A stretch of 47,879 nucleotides of DNA from positions 1 to 47,879 of the forward strand of contig CAYMWP010000017.1 in assembly GCA_964393895.1 (NCBI GenBank). The letters run 5' to 3'. The notes below the pieces were generated by a model. The model had not been told where the DNA came from, did not search any database, and was given only the letters and a program-made list of their open reading frames with translations. Source of the DNA: B4-G1 sp964393895. GTDB lineage: Bacteria; Chloroflexota; Anaerolineae; B4-G1. The translations under genes were made by a program, and so were the position numbers. Below, one piece after another: positions 31,309 to 38,312 of the stretch (position 1 is the first letter of the stretch; the number at the start of each line of letters is the position of its first letter).

Positions 31309-31821
31309 TCAGCGAATCACCTGGTCGCAGTGGCGGCGGTGGCCGCAGGCCTGACAGCGCCCCGGCTCGTCGTGGTTGCGGGGGGCGGTTCCGTTAGCCA
31401 GGTCGTCCCGCATATCGTCCAGCGTTGCCAGCAGTTCGTCTTCTAGTGCGTCGGTATAGTCCACCTCGAAAGCACGGTCCCCGTACTTGATGATGCCATA
31501 GGGAGGGCGCCTCCCGTAGCACTCTTCGACCAGCAGGCAGTAAGCCGCAAGTTGTAGGATGTGCGAGAGGTATGGTTGGGCCGGGGCACGGCTCGACTTG
31601 ACCTCAATGGGGATGACGTCGGCTCCATCGGCCACCAGATAGTCGGGCTTGCCGGTGAGGAAAAGCTCGCGTGAAAAGAGCGGTCGCTCCAGCCGGTTCC
31701 AGCCGCCCGTGTCGCTATAGATCACGCGCCCTTGGGGCAGGCCACTGCTGGTCCGCCCGCGCCGCGCCAGCCAGAGCAGCAGCAGGCCCAGCGCCAACAG
31801 TCCAAAGAACCACTTTGCCAT
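31309..31821 (-). CDS. Cas4/RecB-like nuclease, C-terminal half with its own membrane anchor
   Basis: ATG 31821 gives 170 residues. Residues 3-19 are a membrane helix (WFFGLLALGLLLLWLA). The rest carries the PD-(D/E)XK nuclease core: GKPDYLVADGADVIPIEVKS (Asp, then Glu-Val-Lys), the RecB motif LQLAAYCLLVEE, and the last three iron-sulfur Cys in RCQACGHRRHC. The first Cys of a Cas4 cluster is missing here but present in the preceding ORF. That ORF's stop overlaps this ATG (TAATG). The two halves therefore look like a split, membrane-tethered Cas4-like enzyme. No CRISPR array or other cas gene is in the window. Confidence 0.85.
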   Translation of the reverse strand: MAKWFFGLLALGLLLLWLARRGRTSSGLPQGRVIYSDTGGWNRLERPLFSRELFLTGKPDYLVADGADVIPIEVKSSRAPAQPYLSHILQLAAYCLLVEECYGRRPPYGIIKYGDRAFEVDYTDALEDELLATLDDMRDDLANGTAPRNHDEPGRCQACGHRRHCDQVIR

Positions 31822-32069
31822 TACCGACCTATCATCCACACAATCCCAACCACCGCCGCCAGCAGCAGTACAATGTATGCCAGCCGGCCCAGCCCCAGTG
31901 ATGCTCTCACTCCTCGCCCGTGATGCACGTGGACCGCTTCCCCTGCCGCCATTTCCTGTTGGCGAGAGGAGGGCAATCCCTGGATGCTGCCCAGCCACCA
32001 AGCGTGAGCGCAGTAGACGTACTGGCCGATCTCGCTGGCGCGGATGACGCGGTCGTGCGGTTCACTCAA
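31821..32069 (-). CDS. Cas4-like N-terminal half with C-terminal membrane anchor
   Basis: The frame reads from one of three TTG codons (32087, 32075, 32069); no ATG is available. TTG 32069 lies 10 nt after AGGAG (32084-32080) and gives 82 residues. The start of the domain, IRASEIGQYVYCAHAWWLGS, has the Ser/Glu/Tyr/Cys/Trp pattern of Cas4 and Dna2 N-termini and supplies the first iron-sulfur Cys. It is followed by a GEAVHVHHGRG His motif and a helix (LAYIVLLLAAVVGIVWMIG) at the very end. TAATG coupling to the catalytic half implies equal production. It overlaps the end of the translin-like gene. Confidence 0.75.
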   Translation of the reverse strand: MSEPHDRVIRASEIGQYVYCAHAWWLGSIQGLPSSRQQEMAAGEAVHVHHGRGVRASLGLGRLAYIVLLLAAVVGIVWMIGR

Positions 32070-32697
32070 TCCCAATGCGCTCCTCAAAGTCGCGCAACGC
32101 GTGAATTAACTGATCCTGGCGCAGGCTGTTGGTCAGATCGCCGCGCGTGCGCTTGATCACGCCGCGCAGTTGGTCCACGCGGCGGCGCAGCCCGCCGGTG
32201 ATGGCGTCGGGGAAATCGAAGGTGCCCAGCATATCGTAGATGTCGTCCATCGCTTCCATCAGTCGCTCTGCCTCGGCGGTGTCGCCGCGCCGCAGTTCGT
32301 CCAGGCAGCGGCGACGCATCTCGCTGGCCGCCTCGCACAGTCCATTCAGATAGGCGGAGTAGGATACTTTTAGCGATTCCGGCTCTGGGACTGGGGCGCC
32401 CTGGGCCAGTGCCAGCGTGGCGTGCGCTTCGACCAGTTCTTTGAGCGCGTCCTGGGTGTAACCGGCGTGCAACAGGTCGGGGTAGGGGGCGACGGTCTCG
32501 CGGATGCCGTCGGCGGTCTCGTCGGCCTGGGCCAGCAGTTGGCGGGCTGTGTCCCACTCGTCGCGGTGACTGGCGCGGATGGCGGTGGCGCACAAGCGGA
32601 TCAATTCGCGCGAGCGGCGCAGTGTCTCGTCGCGGGCGTCGTTGCGGGCCTCAAAGTCGGCCCGAATGCGTTCGGATGTCGCTTCCAGATGGTTCAT
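32062..32697 (-). CDS. Translin-like RNA/DNA-binding protein
   Basis: ATG 32697 follows CAGGAG and gives 211 all-helical residues; the frame opens at 32721. The pattern (ERIRADFEARNDARDETLRR, CATAIRASHRDEWDTARQLL, then VSYSAYLNGLCEAASEMRRR and DAITGGLRRRVDQLRGVIKR) fits the translin superfamily as I know it from archaea and bacteria. Eukaryotic translin forms an octamer with TRAX that degrades RNA. The bacterial role is not established. It lies between a DUF3467 gene and the split Cas4-like nuclease, suggesting a joint nucleic-acid function. Confidence 0.8.
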   Translation of the reverse strand: MNHLEATSERIRADFEARNDARDETLRRSRELIRLCATAIRASHRDEWDTARQLLAQADETADGIRETVAPYPDLLHAGYTQDALKELVEAHATLALAQGAPVPEPESLKVSYSAYLNGLCEAASEMRRRCLDELRRGDTAEAERLMEAMDDIYDMLGTFDFPDAITGGLRRRVDQLRGVIKRTRGDLTNSLRQDQLIHALRDFEERIGIE

Positions 32698-32717
32698 AAT
32701 GTGCTCCTGGGGGAGAA

Positions 32718-33041
32718 TCACGATTCTGGAGGTTGGGGCGGTTTGACGGCGCCAAAGAACTGTTGCGCCAGTGCTTCACCTGCGTCGGGCATTTTGATCT
32801 CGCCGAATTGGGCCTCGTATTTCTCCAGATTTTCACTCAGCGCCCGCAGCAATAGTTTGGCGTGCAGCGGGGTGGTGATGATGCGGGCATAGACCTTGGC
32901 CTGGGGGGTCTTGGGCAGCACGCGGGCAAAATCAATGATGATCTCGGAGGCTGAGTGGGTGATCATGGCCAGATTGGAGTAGATGGCATCCAGGTCGGGT
33001 GGAATTTGGACGTTTATCTGCCGGTGTTGTTGTTTTTTCAT
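32718..33041 (-). CDS. DUF3467 family protein
   Basis: The 107-residue protein starts after CAAAGGAGT. The sequence (INVQIPPDLDAIYSNLAMIT, HSASEIIIDFARVLP, AKVYARIITTPLHAKLLLRA, LSENLEKYEAQFGEI) fits DUF3467, a widespread family without known function. No Cys, signal or membrane helix is present, so it is cytosolic. It is first in the operon that continues with the translin-like protein after 20 nt, and lies next to the structured block at 33089-33513. Confidence 0.85.
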   Translation of the reverse strand: MKKQQHRQINVQIPPDLDAIYSNLAMITHSASEIIIDFARVLPKTPQAKVYARIITTPLHAKLLLRALSENLEKYEAQFGEIKMPDAGEALAQQFFGAVKPPQPPES

Positions 33042-33088
33042 CGGGGTGACTCCTTTGGTAGTGACACTGGGGTTGTTTAGTTCTCGCC

Positions 33089-33513
33089 CTGGCAGCTTGT
33101 TGGAGAGCTCGGCAATGTGGGGCCTCGTGCCCGTTTTTGAGCCATGTTGTCGCTCACGAGCCGCCCACGAGGGGCTAAACTACATCTCTCCGACAGGCTG
33201 CCAGCACCGCCGTAAAACAGGCGGTGCGGTTTGCCCGATTCACTCTGACAACCGAGAACTGAACAGCCCCGGGTGGCGCGGATCCCAGGCCGTTGATGGG
33301 CAAAGGTAGACCGCCGCTACAGGAGCGGCGGTCGAGGCCGTGCGGGCGCATATAATTGTTGGGGGAGAACCAACTTGACGGCCTCGTCTCTGCCGCGCGG
33401 AGCGTTGAAACGCCCCGCTGACACTCGAAACCTGTTGGAAACAGGTTGGAATGCCGCTTTTTAGTGCGTTTTAACGCACTTTGGGGCATTAGCCGGTGAT
33501 TTCAATCATCGGC
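33089..33513. ncRNA. Dense block of nested inverted repeats, candidate structured RNA
   Basis: No gene is visible. CTGGCAGCTTGTTGGAGAG (33089-33107) pairs with 33186-33204 over 19 bp with two G-U pairs. Inside, 33123-33129 pairs with 33166-33172, and GAGC 33139 with GCTC 33152. Further stems: 33205-33211/33220-33226, 33230-33236/33298-33304, 33309-33318/33324-33333 (loop ACAGG), 33334-33341/33378-33385 enclosing 33358-33362/33370-33374, 33397-33418, 33429-33436/33440-33447 (loop GGA), 33450-33455/33485-33490 enclosing 33463-33470/33473-33480, and 33492-33501/33504-33513. The first domain, a long stem with a central bubble, is loosely 6S-like. I find no RNase P, tmRNA or SRP signatures. Strand is undetermined, and a cluster of DNA palindromes is the alternative. 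Confidence 0.45.
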
Positions 33514-33615
33514 ATTGCAGCAGAAAACGTGACTCCCCCAAGTTTTATATACGCCCAGGCCGTGCCGCTGGCAAAGTTTGACTTCTGGGTGACAGCAGTG
33601 AGGCTCAGGGACGGC

Positions 33616-34035
33616 CTAGAAGGGAATCTCGCTCTCCCCGGGGTCAGGGGGCGGCGCCTCATCGGGCATGCCAGGCTCTACGCCAGCCTCGCCGCGCCCG
33701 CCCAGGAATCTGACGGTCGTCGCCGTGACCTCGAACGAGGCGCCAGGCGAACCATCGTTGCGGGTGAATGTCCGCGGGTTGCCGTTTTCATCTGGCTGCA
33801 AGCGACCCTCAACCAGCACAGGGCGGCCCTTTTGCAGATACTCGTTGCAGAGCTCACCCAACTGCCGCCAGGCGGTGACGCGGAACCAGACTGTCTCGTC
33901 AACCTTGGTGCCGTCGGGACGATTGTACTTCCGGCTGGCCGCCACCGAAAAGTTGGTGACCGGGGTACCGTCTTGAGTGTACCTCATTTCTGGATCCCGG
34001 CCCAGATACCCGGCAATAATGATCTTGTGGTACAT
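33616..34035 (-). CDS. ssb: Single-stranded DNA-binding protein
   Basis: ATG 34035 (AGGAGG upstream) gives 139 residues; the frame is open to 34113 without support. The OB fold is clear: IIIAGYLGRDPEMRYTQDGT, VTNFSVAASRKYN, WFRVTAWRQLGELCNEYLQK, GRPVLVEGRLQPDENGNPRT. The short acidic tail ends DPGESEIPF, the peptide through which SSB recruits repair and replication enzymes. The protein is slightly shorter than the E. coli one because the flexible linker is short. Confidence 0.95.
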   Translation of the reverse strand: MYHKIIIAGYLGRDPEMRYTQDGTPVTNFSVAASRKYNRPDGTKVDETVWFRVTAWRQLGELCNEYLQKGRPVLVEGRLQPDENGNPRTFTRNDGSPGASFEVTATTVRFLGGRGEAGVEPGMPDEAPPPDPGESEIPF

Positions 34036-34119
34036 TATAACCTCCTTTTCTGTTTGTGAATGATTATTGGCTGCATACGTCGTTATCTTACCCTGAAAGC
34101 TGGGCAAAGTCAAATGGAA

Positions 34120-34145
34120 AAGCCCCCGTCACAGGACGGGGGCTT
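34120..34145 (-). terminator. Rho-independent terminator after the second gdh
   Basis: AAGCCCCCGTC (34120-34130) pairs perfectly with GACGGGGGCTT (34135-34145), loop ACAG. On the minus strand TTTT follows. It separates gdh from ssb. Confidence 0.8.
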
Positions 34146-34171
34146 GAGCTTGCTTTTGGATCGGGTCTGGC

Positions 34172-35422
34172 TTATACCCAGCCGCGCAGCTTGCAGGCCT
34201 CGGCCACGCGGGCCACGGACACGATGTAGGCGCCCATGCGGTTGGGGACGCCGTGTTGCTGGGCCGCTGCGTGCACGGCGTGGAAGGCGGCCGTCATTTT
34301 CTTGTCCAGTCGCTCGTGGACCGTTTCCACCTCCCAGTAATAATCGTAGGAATTCTGCACCTGCTCAAAGTAGGAGACGGTCACGCCGCCGGCGTTGCAC
34401 AAAAAGTCGGGGATGACATAGACGCTGTTCTCGTGCAGGATTTCGTCCGCTTCTGGCGTGGTGGGGCCGTTGGCTAACTCGGCCACGATTTTGGCTTTGA
34501 TATTGCCAGCGTTGGCGCCGGTGATCTGGTTCTCCAGCGCTGCGGGTAAGAGCACGACCACGTCCAACTCTAGCAGTTCTGCGTTGGTGACGGCCTTTGC
34601 TCCGGGGAAGTTGACCACTGAGCCGGTCTTTTTCTTGTGGGCGATGACGGCTTCGGGGTCGAGGCCGTCGGCGTTGTAGATGCCGCCCTTGGAATCGGAG
34701 ACGGCGACGACTTTGAGGCCCAGCAGTTCCTGTGACAGGATGTGAGCGAACTGTCCGGCATTGCCATAGCCCTGGACGGCGGCGGTAGCGCCCTTTAGCT
34801 CAATTCCCAATACCTTGCCGGCCTCGCGGACGCAGAATATACCGCCACGGGCGGTGGCGTCGCCGCGGCCCTGGGAGCCGCCCAGGGGGATGGGCTTGCC
34901 GGTGATGACGCCGGGGACGTTGTAGCCGCGTATGAAGGAGTATTCATCCATCATCCAGGCCATGATCTGGGGCGTGGTGTAGACGTCGGGAGCGGGTACG
35001 TCAACCTCTTCACCGATGATCCGGCCGACCTGGCGGATGTAGGCCCGGCTGAGGCGCTCCAGTTCCCCTGTGGACAGTTCCTTGGGGTTGCAGATGATGC
35101 CGCCCTTGCCGCCGCCCAGGGGTATGTCTACCACAGAGCACTTCCACGTCATCCAGGCGGCCAGGGCGCGGACAGTGTCAATGGTCTCGTCGGGGTGGTA
35201 GCGGATGCCGCCCTTCGTCGGCCCGCGGGAGTCGTTGTACTGGACGCGAAAGCCGTGGAAAACCTTGGTCGTGCCGTCGTCCATTTTTACCGGGAGCGTG
35301 ACGTGCAGTTCACGCAGCGGCCAGCGCAGCAGTTCGTGCGTCGCCGGGTCCAGGCCCATGATCTCGGCGGCCTGGTCCAACTGTTGCTGCGCGATGGCAA
35401 AGGGATTTAGTTCTTCTGGCAT
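34172..35422 (-). CDS. Glutamate dehydrogenase (second copy)
   Basis: ATG 35422 has TGGAGGAAC upstream and gives 416 residues, the normal length; the frame is open to 35551. Conserved blocks: GGIRYHPDETIDTVRALAAW, MTWKCSVVDIPLGGGKGGI, EEVDVPAPDVYTTPQIMAWM, AAVQGYGNAGQFAHIL, and VIPDFLCNAGGVTVSYFEQV. It lacks the Thr-rich N-terminal extension of the first copy and differs at many positions, so this is an old duplication or separate acquisition, not a recent one. Amino-acid import genes lie nearby. One copy may serve catabolism and the other assimilation; the sequence does not tell which. A -10 (TATACT, 35519-35514) lies about 90 nt upstream. Confidence 0.95.
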   Translation of the reverse strand: MPEELNPFAIAQQQLDQAAEIMGLDPATHELLRWPLRELHVTLPVKMDDGTTKVFHGFRVQYNDSRGPTKGGIRYHPDETIDTVRALAAWMTWKCSVVDIPLGGGKGGIICNPKELSTGELERLSRAYIRQVGRIIGEEVDVPAPDVYTTPQIMAWMMDEYSFIRGYNVPGVITGKPIPLGGSQGRGDATARGGIFCVREAGKVLGIELKGATAAVQGYGNAGQFAHILSQELLGLKVVAVSDSKGGIYNADGLDPEAVIAHKKKTGSVVNFPGAKAVTNAELLELDVVVLLPAALENQITGANAGNIKAKIVAELANGPTTPEADEILHENSVYVIPDFLCNAGGVTVSYFEQVQNSYDYYWEVETVHERLDKKMTAAFHAVHAAAQQHGVPNRMGAYIVSVARVAEACKLRGWV

Positions 35423-35593
35423 GCTTGTTCCTCCATTCAGGTTGTGAGAGTGATTATTTAGGTGTTGGCTTCGACGAAGGTCGGTTTTACGCACCTCTTG
35501 ATTTTGCATGGACAGTATAGCCGCTTTGTGCGGGCATAACCAGTGACACACAGCACGTTTCGGCTATGACAAACTGCGGGCCAACCTCGGTTT

Positions 35594-37051
35594 TTAGCTC
35601 CGCCGAGCCTCCAATTGGGCTTTTAGAAGCTCTCGCACTTTCTGGGGATTCGCCTTGCTCTGGGTGGCCCGCATCACTTGGCCCATCAGCCAGCCGAGGA
35701 GTTGCTCTTTGCCGGCCAGGTAGTCACTCACCTGCTGCGGGTTCCCCTCCAGCACTTGGGCGACGATTACCTCCAGCTCCGCCGCGTCCGAGATTTGCGC
35801 CAGGCCGCGCTCCTCCACGACCTGCCGGCCGCTGCGCCCGCTGGCGAACATCTCTGCCAGCACCTCTTTGCCTGTGCTGAGGTTGATGGCGCCTTCTTCG
35901 ACCAGGCCGATCAGTTCCGCCAGCGCCTGGGGTGAGACCGACACCGCGCCGATTTCCTGCCCGGTCCCCTTCATCAGGCGGAACAGTTCACCGGTGACCC
36001 AGTTGGCGATGGTCTTGGGATCGCTTTTGCCGCTGGCGGCGAGGCTGGCCTCGTAATAGTCGGCCACACGCCTGTCGGCGACCAGTACCCCGGCGTCATA
36101 GTCGCTCAGCCCGTAATCGGCGATGAAGCGGGTTCGCTTGGCGTCGGGCAGTTCTGGGAGTCGAGCGCGTAACTGCTCCACCCATGCCCGGTCAATCTCC
36201 AGGAGCGGGAGATCGGGTTCTGGAAAGTAGCGGTAATCGTCGGCGAACTCTTTGCCGCGCTGGGGCAGCGTGACTCCCTGGGCGTCGTCCCAGCCCATCG
36301 TCTGTTGGGCGACCACGCCGCCGGCCTCCAGCGTCGCTATTTGATTCTCGATCTCGTATGCCACCGAGCGGGTCAGGGCGCGGAAAGAGTTGAGGTTCTT
36401 TATCTCGTGGCGCGGGTTGAGCACGTCTGAGCCGGCGGGCCGCACGCTGACGTTGGCCTCAAAGCGCATCATCCCTTTCTCCATGTCGCCCGCGTTCACG
36501 CCCAGGTAGACCAGGATGGCGTGCAGCTTGGTGGCGTAGGCCAGCACTTGCTCGGCCGAGCGCATATCAGGCTCGCTGACGATCTCCAAGAGCGGCACAC
36601 CGGCCCGGTTCAAATCAACCAGGCTGGCGCTGCCCCGATGGTACAGTTTGCCCGTGTCCTCCTCCAGGTGAGCGCGGTTGACGCCCACACGGCTGGCGCC
36701 CGTCTCGGTCTCGATATCCAGGTAGCCGTTCACTGTCAGTGGTGGGAATACGGGCGTGTACTGGGAGATCTGGTAGCCCTTGGGCAGGTCGGGGTAAAAG
36801 TAGCTCTTGCGGGCGAAACGAGTGGCGGGAGGAACCTGGCAGTTGAGCGCCAGTCCGGCCATGATGGCTATTTCGACCGCCCTGCGGTTGATCACCGGCA
36901 GCACGCCGGGAAGCGCAGCGCAGACCGGGCAGACGTAGGTGTTCGGTTCCAGGTCGCCGGTATCCTCCACCACCGGGCAGGGACAGAACATCTTGGAGCG
37001 GGTGTGGATCTGGGCGTGTACTTCCAGTCCGATGACAGGTTCGTATTCCAT
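35594..37051 (-). CDS. gatB: Asp/Glu-tRNA amidotransferase subunit B
   Basis: The 485-residue protein has the GatB signature order: YEPVIGLEVHAQIHTRSKMF, the zinc Cys set CPCPV and VCPVCAALPGVLPVINRRAV, the GYQISQYTPVFPP block, LLEIVSEPDMRSAEQVLAYA, and the YqeY-like helical tail ending VMRATQSKANPQKVRELLKA. It activates misacylated Glu-tRNA(Gln) or Asp-tRNA(Asn) for amidation, together with GatA and GatC, which are not adjacent. Gene dispersal of gatCAB is common outside Firmicutes. It follows the DUF2283 gene by 18 nt; ribosome site is weak. Confidence 0.96.
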   Translation of the reverse strand: MEYEPVIGLEVHAQIHTRSKMFCPCPVVEDTGDLEPNTYVCPVCAALPGVLPVINRRAVEIAIMAGLALNCQVPPATRFARKSYFYPDLPKGYQISQYTPVFPPLTVNGYLDIETETGASRVGVNRAHLEEDTGKLYHRGSASLVDLNRAGVPLLEIVSEPDMRSAEQVLAYATKLHAILVYLGVNAGDMEKGMMRFEANVSVRPAGSDVLNPRHEIKNLNSFRALTRSVAYEIENQIATLEAGGVVAQQTMGWDDAQGVTLPQRGKEFADDYRYFPEPDLPLLEIDRAWVEQLRARLPELPDAKRTRFIADYGLSDYDAGVLVADRRVADYYEASLAASGKSDPKTIANWVTGELFRLMKGTGQEIGAVSVSPQALAELIGLVEEGAINLSTGKEVLAEMFASGRSGRQVVEERGLAQISDAAELEVIVAQVLEGNPQQVSDYLAGKEQLLGWLMGQVMRATQSKANPQKVRELLKAQLEARRS

Positions 37052-37069
37052 TTAGTCGCTCTGCTGTGC

Positions 37070-37270
37070 CTACACAGTCTCGAATTGAAGGACATGCAGT
37101 TGCTCTGGAACCATGCGTGTGCTCAAAGCTAGAAACTCGACGCCGACGACACGCCCGTTCTCGTTAAAGTCGAGAATCACGCCTGGTTTTACTTCTTCTG
37201 ATTCGACGACCGGCGACTCGTCCAATCTAAAATACAGGGCGTCGTTCTCCTTGTCCACTTTCAATCTCAT
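37070..37270 (-). CDS. DUF2283 family small protein
   Basis: The 66-residue sequence KVDKENDALYFRLDESPVVE, GVILDFNENGRVVGVEFLAL is the DUF2283 pattern. The family often follows a DUF4258 gene, as here, with a 4-nt ATGA overlap. Such pairs are suspected toxin-antitoxin-like modules; this protein would be the antitoxin-like partner. No experimental role is known to me. Confidence 0.88.
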   Translation of the reverse strand: MRLKVDKENDALYFRLDESPVVESEEVKPGVILDFNENGRVVGVEFLALSTRMVPEQLHVLQFETV

Positions 37271-37515
37271 TTTGGCCTCCCTAAGCGTCGGTCAAAGAAA
37301 AGTGTGACCACACGCTTTGGTGTGACGTGGTGGTTGACGATCACTCGCAAGAAACGCTCTTCGTGTTCAGAGATTGCCTTGATGTAGTGTGTGTTGTTGT
37401 CATCTCCAATTTCGATGCGGTCAGGAGTATCTATAGCACGCCACATCCATTCTTCTAGAATGTCCCGCTCACGCAACATATCCCTAGCGTGCCTCGAAGG
37501 TTCGATATTACACAT
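37267..37515 (-). CDS. DUF4258 family small protein
   Basis: The 82-residue protein has the DUF4258 features: SRHARDMLRERDILEEWMWR near the start, IGDDNNTHYIKAISEHEERF in the middle and the closing VTPKRVVTLFFDRRLG. The fold is thought to resemble RelE-like or BrnT-like toxins. It starts 18 nt after the importer ATPase gene and overlaps its DUF2283 partner, so the pair is transcriptionally attached to the amino-acid importer operon. Confidence 0.85.
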   Translation of the reverse strand: MCNIEPSRHARDMLRERDILEEWMWRAIDTPDRIEIGDDNNTHYIKAISEHEERFLRVIVNHHVTPKRVVTLFFDRRLGRPK

Positions 37516-37533
37516 CCCTCATCCCCGTTGCCG

Positions 37534-38301
37534 CTAGTGAGTCAGAATCTGGCTCAGGAACAGCTTGGTGCGTTCCTCCTTGGGGTTGGCGAAGAACTCT
37601 TCCGGCGTGTTCTGTTCCACAATGTTTCCCGCGTCGAAAAAGACGATCCTGTTTGCGGCTTCTTTGGCAAAACCCATCTCGTGGGTCACGACGATCATTG
37701 TCATGCCAGAGTAAGCCAGTTCGCGCATCACATCCAGCACCTCTTTGATCATCTCTGGGTCCAGGGCGGAGGTCGGCTCGTCGAAGAGCATGATCTTGGG
37801 TTGCATAGCCAGAGCGCGGGCGATGGCCACCCGCTGCTGTTGCCCGCCAGACAACTGCCCCGGATACTTGTAGGCCTGCTCTGGAATCCCTACCCGCTCC
37901 AACAGTTGCATAGCGGTCTCTTCGGCCTTCTCTTTGGGCCACTTGCGGGCCCAGATGGGAGCCAGGGTGACGTTCTGAATCACCGTCAGGTGTGGAAAGA
38001 GGTTGAACTGTTGGAACACCATTCCTACTTCACGCCGGATGGCCTCGATGTTGCGGATATCGTGGCTCAACTCGATGCCGTCCACGATGATATCTCCCCG
38101 ATGATGTTCTTCGAGGCGGTTGATGGTGCGGATAAAGGTGGATTTGCCCGATCCCGAGGGGCCACAGATGACGACCACCTCTTGCCGCTTGATGGTCAGC
38201 GAGACGCCCTGCAGGACGTGAAAATCGTCGAACCACTTGTGTACGTCGCGGCAGATTATGATGTCGTCGTTAGGTAAACTTGTCGTGTTTGCTTGGGCCA
38301 C
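37534..38301 (-). CDS. aapP: Polar amino-acid ABC importer, ATP-binding subunit
   Basis: The 255-residue ATPase has Walker A GPSGSGKST, Q-loop GMVFQQFNLFPHLTVIQNVT, signature LSGGQQQRVAIARAL, Walker B IMLFDEPTSALDPE and H-loop VVTHEMGFAKEAANRIVF. These are the GlnQ/AapP hallmarks. It is last in the order J-Q-M-P and follows the M permease by 11 nt. It powers uptake of L-amino acids from the outside at the cytosolic membrane face. Confidence 0.95.
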   Translation of the reverse strand: MAQANTTSLPNDDIIICRDVHKWFDDFHVLQGVSLTIKRQEVVVICGPSGSGKSTFIRTINRLEEHHRGDIIVDGIELSHDIRNIEAIRREVGMVFQQFNLFPHLTVIQNVTLAPIWARKWPKEKAEETAMQLLERVGIPEQAYKYPGQLSGGQQQRVAIARALAMQPKIMLFDEPTSALDPEMIKEVLDVMRELAYSGMTMIVVTHEMGFAKEAANRIVFFDAGNIVEQNTPEEFFANPKEERTKLFLSQILTH

Positions 38302-38312
38302 GTTATCCTCCT

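Noticed and set aside
31309..32087. Cas4-like proteins as a sign of a CRISPR-Cas locus
   Set aside because: No repeat-spacer array and no other cas gene appears in the window; stand-alone Cas4-like nucleases are common.
33089..33513. RNase P, tmRNA or SRP RNA gene
   Set aside because: The conserved core sequences of these RNAs are not found on either strand.
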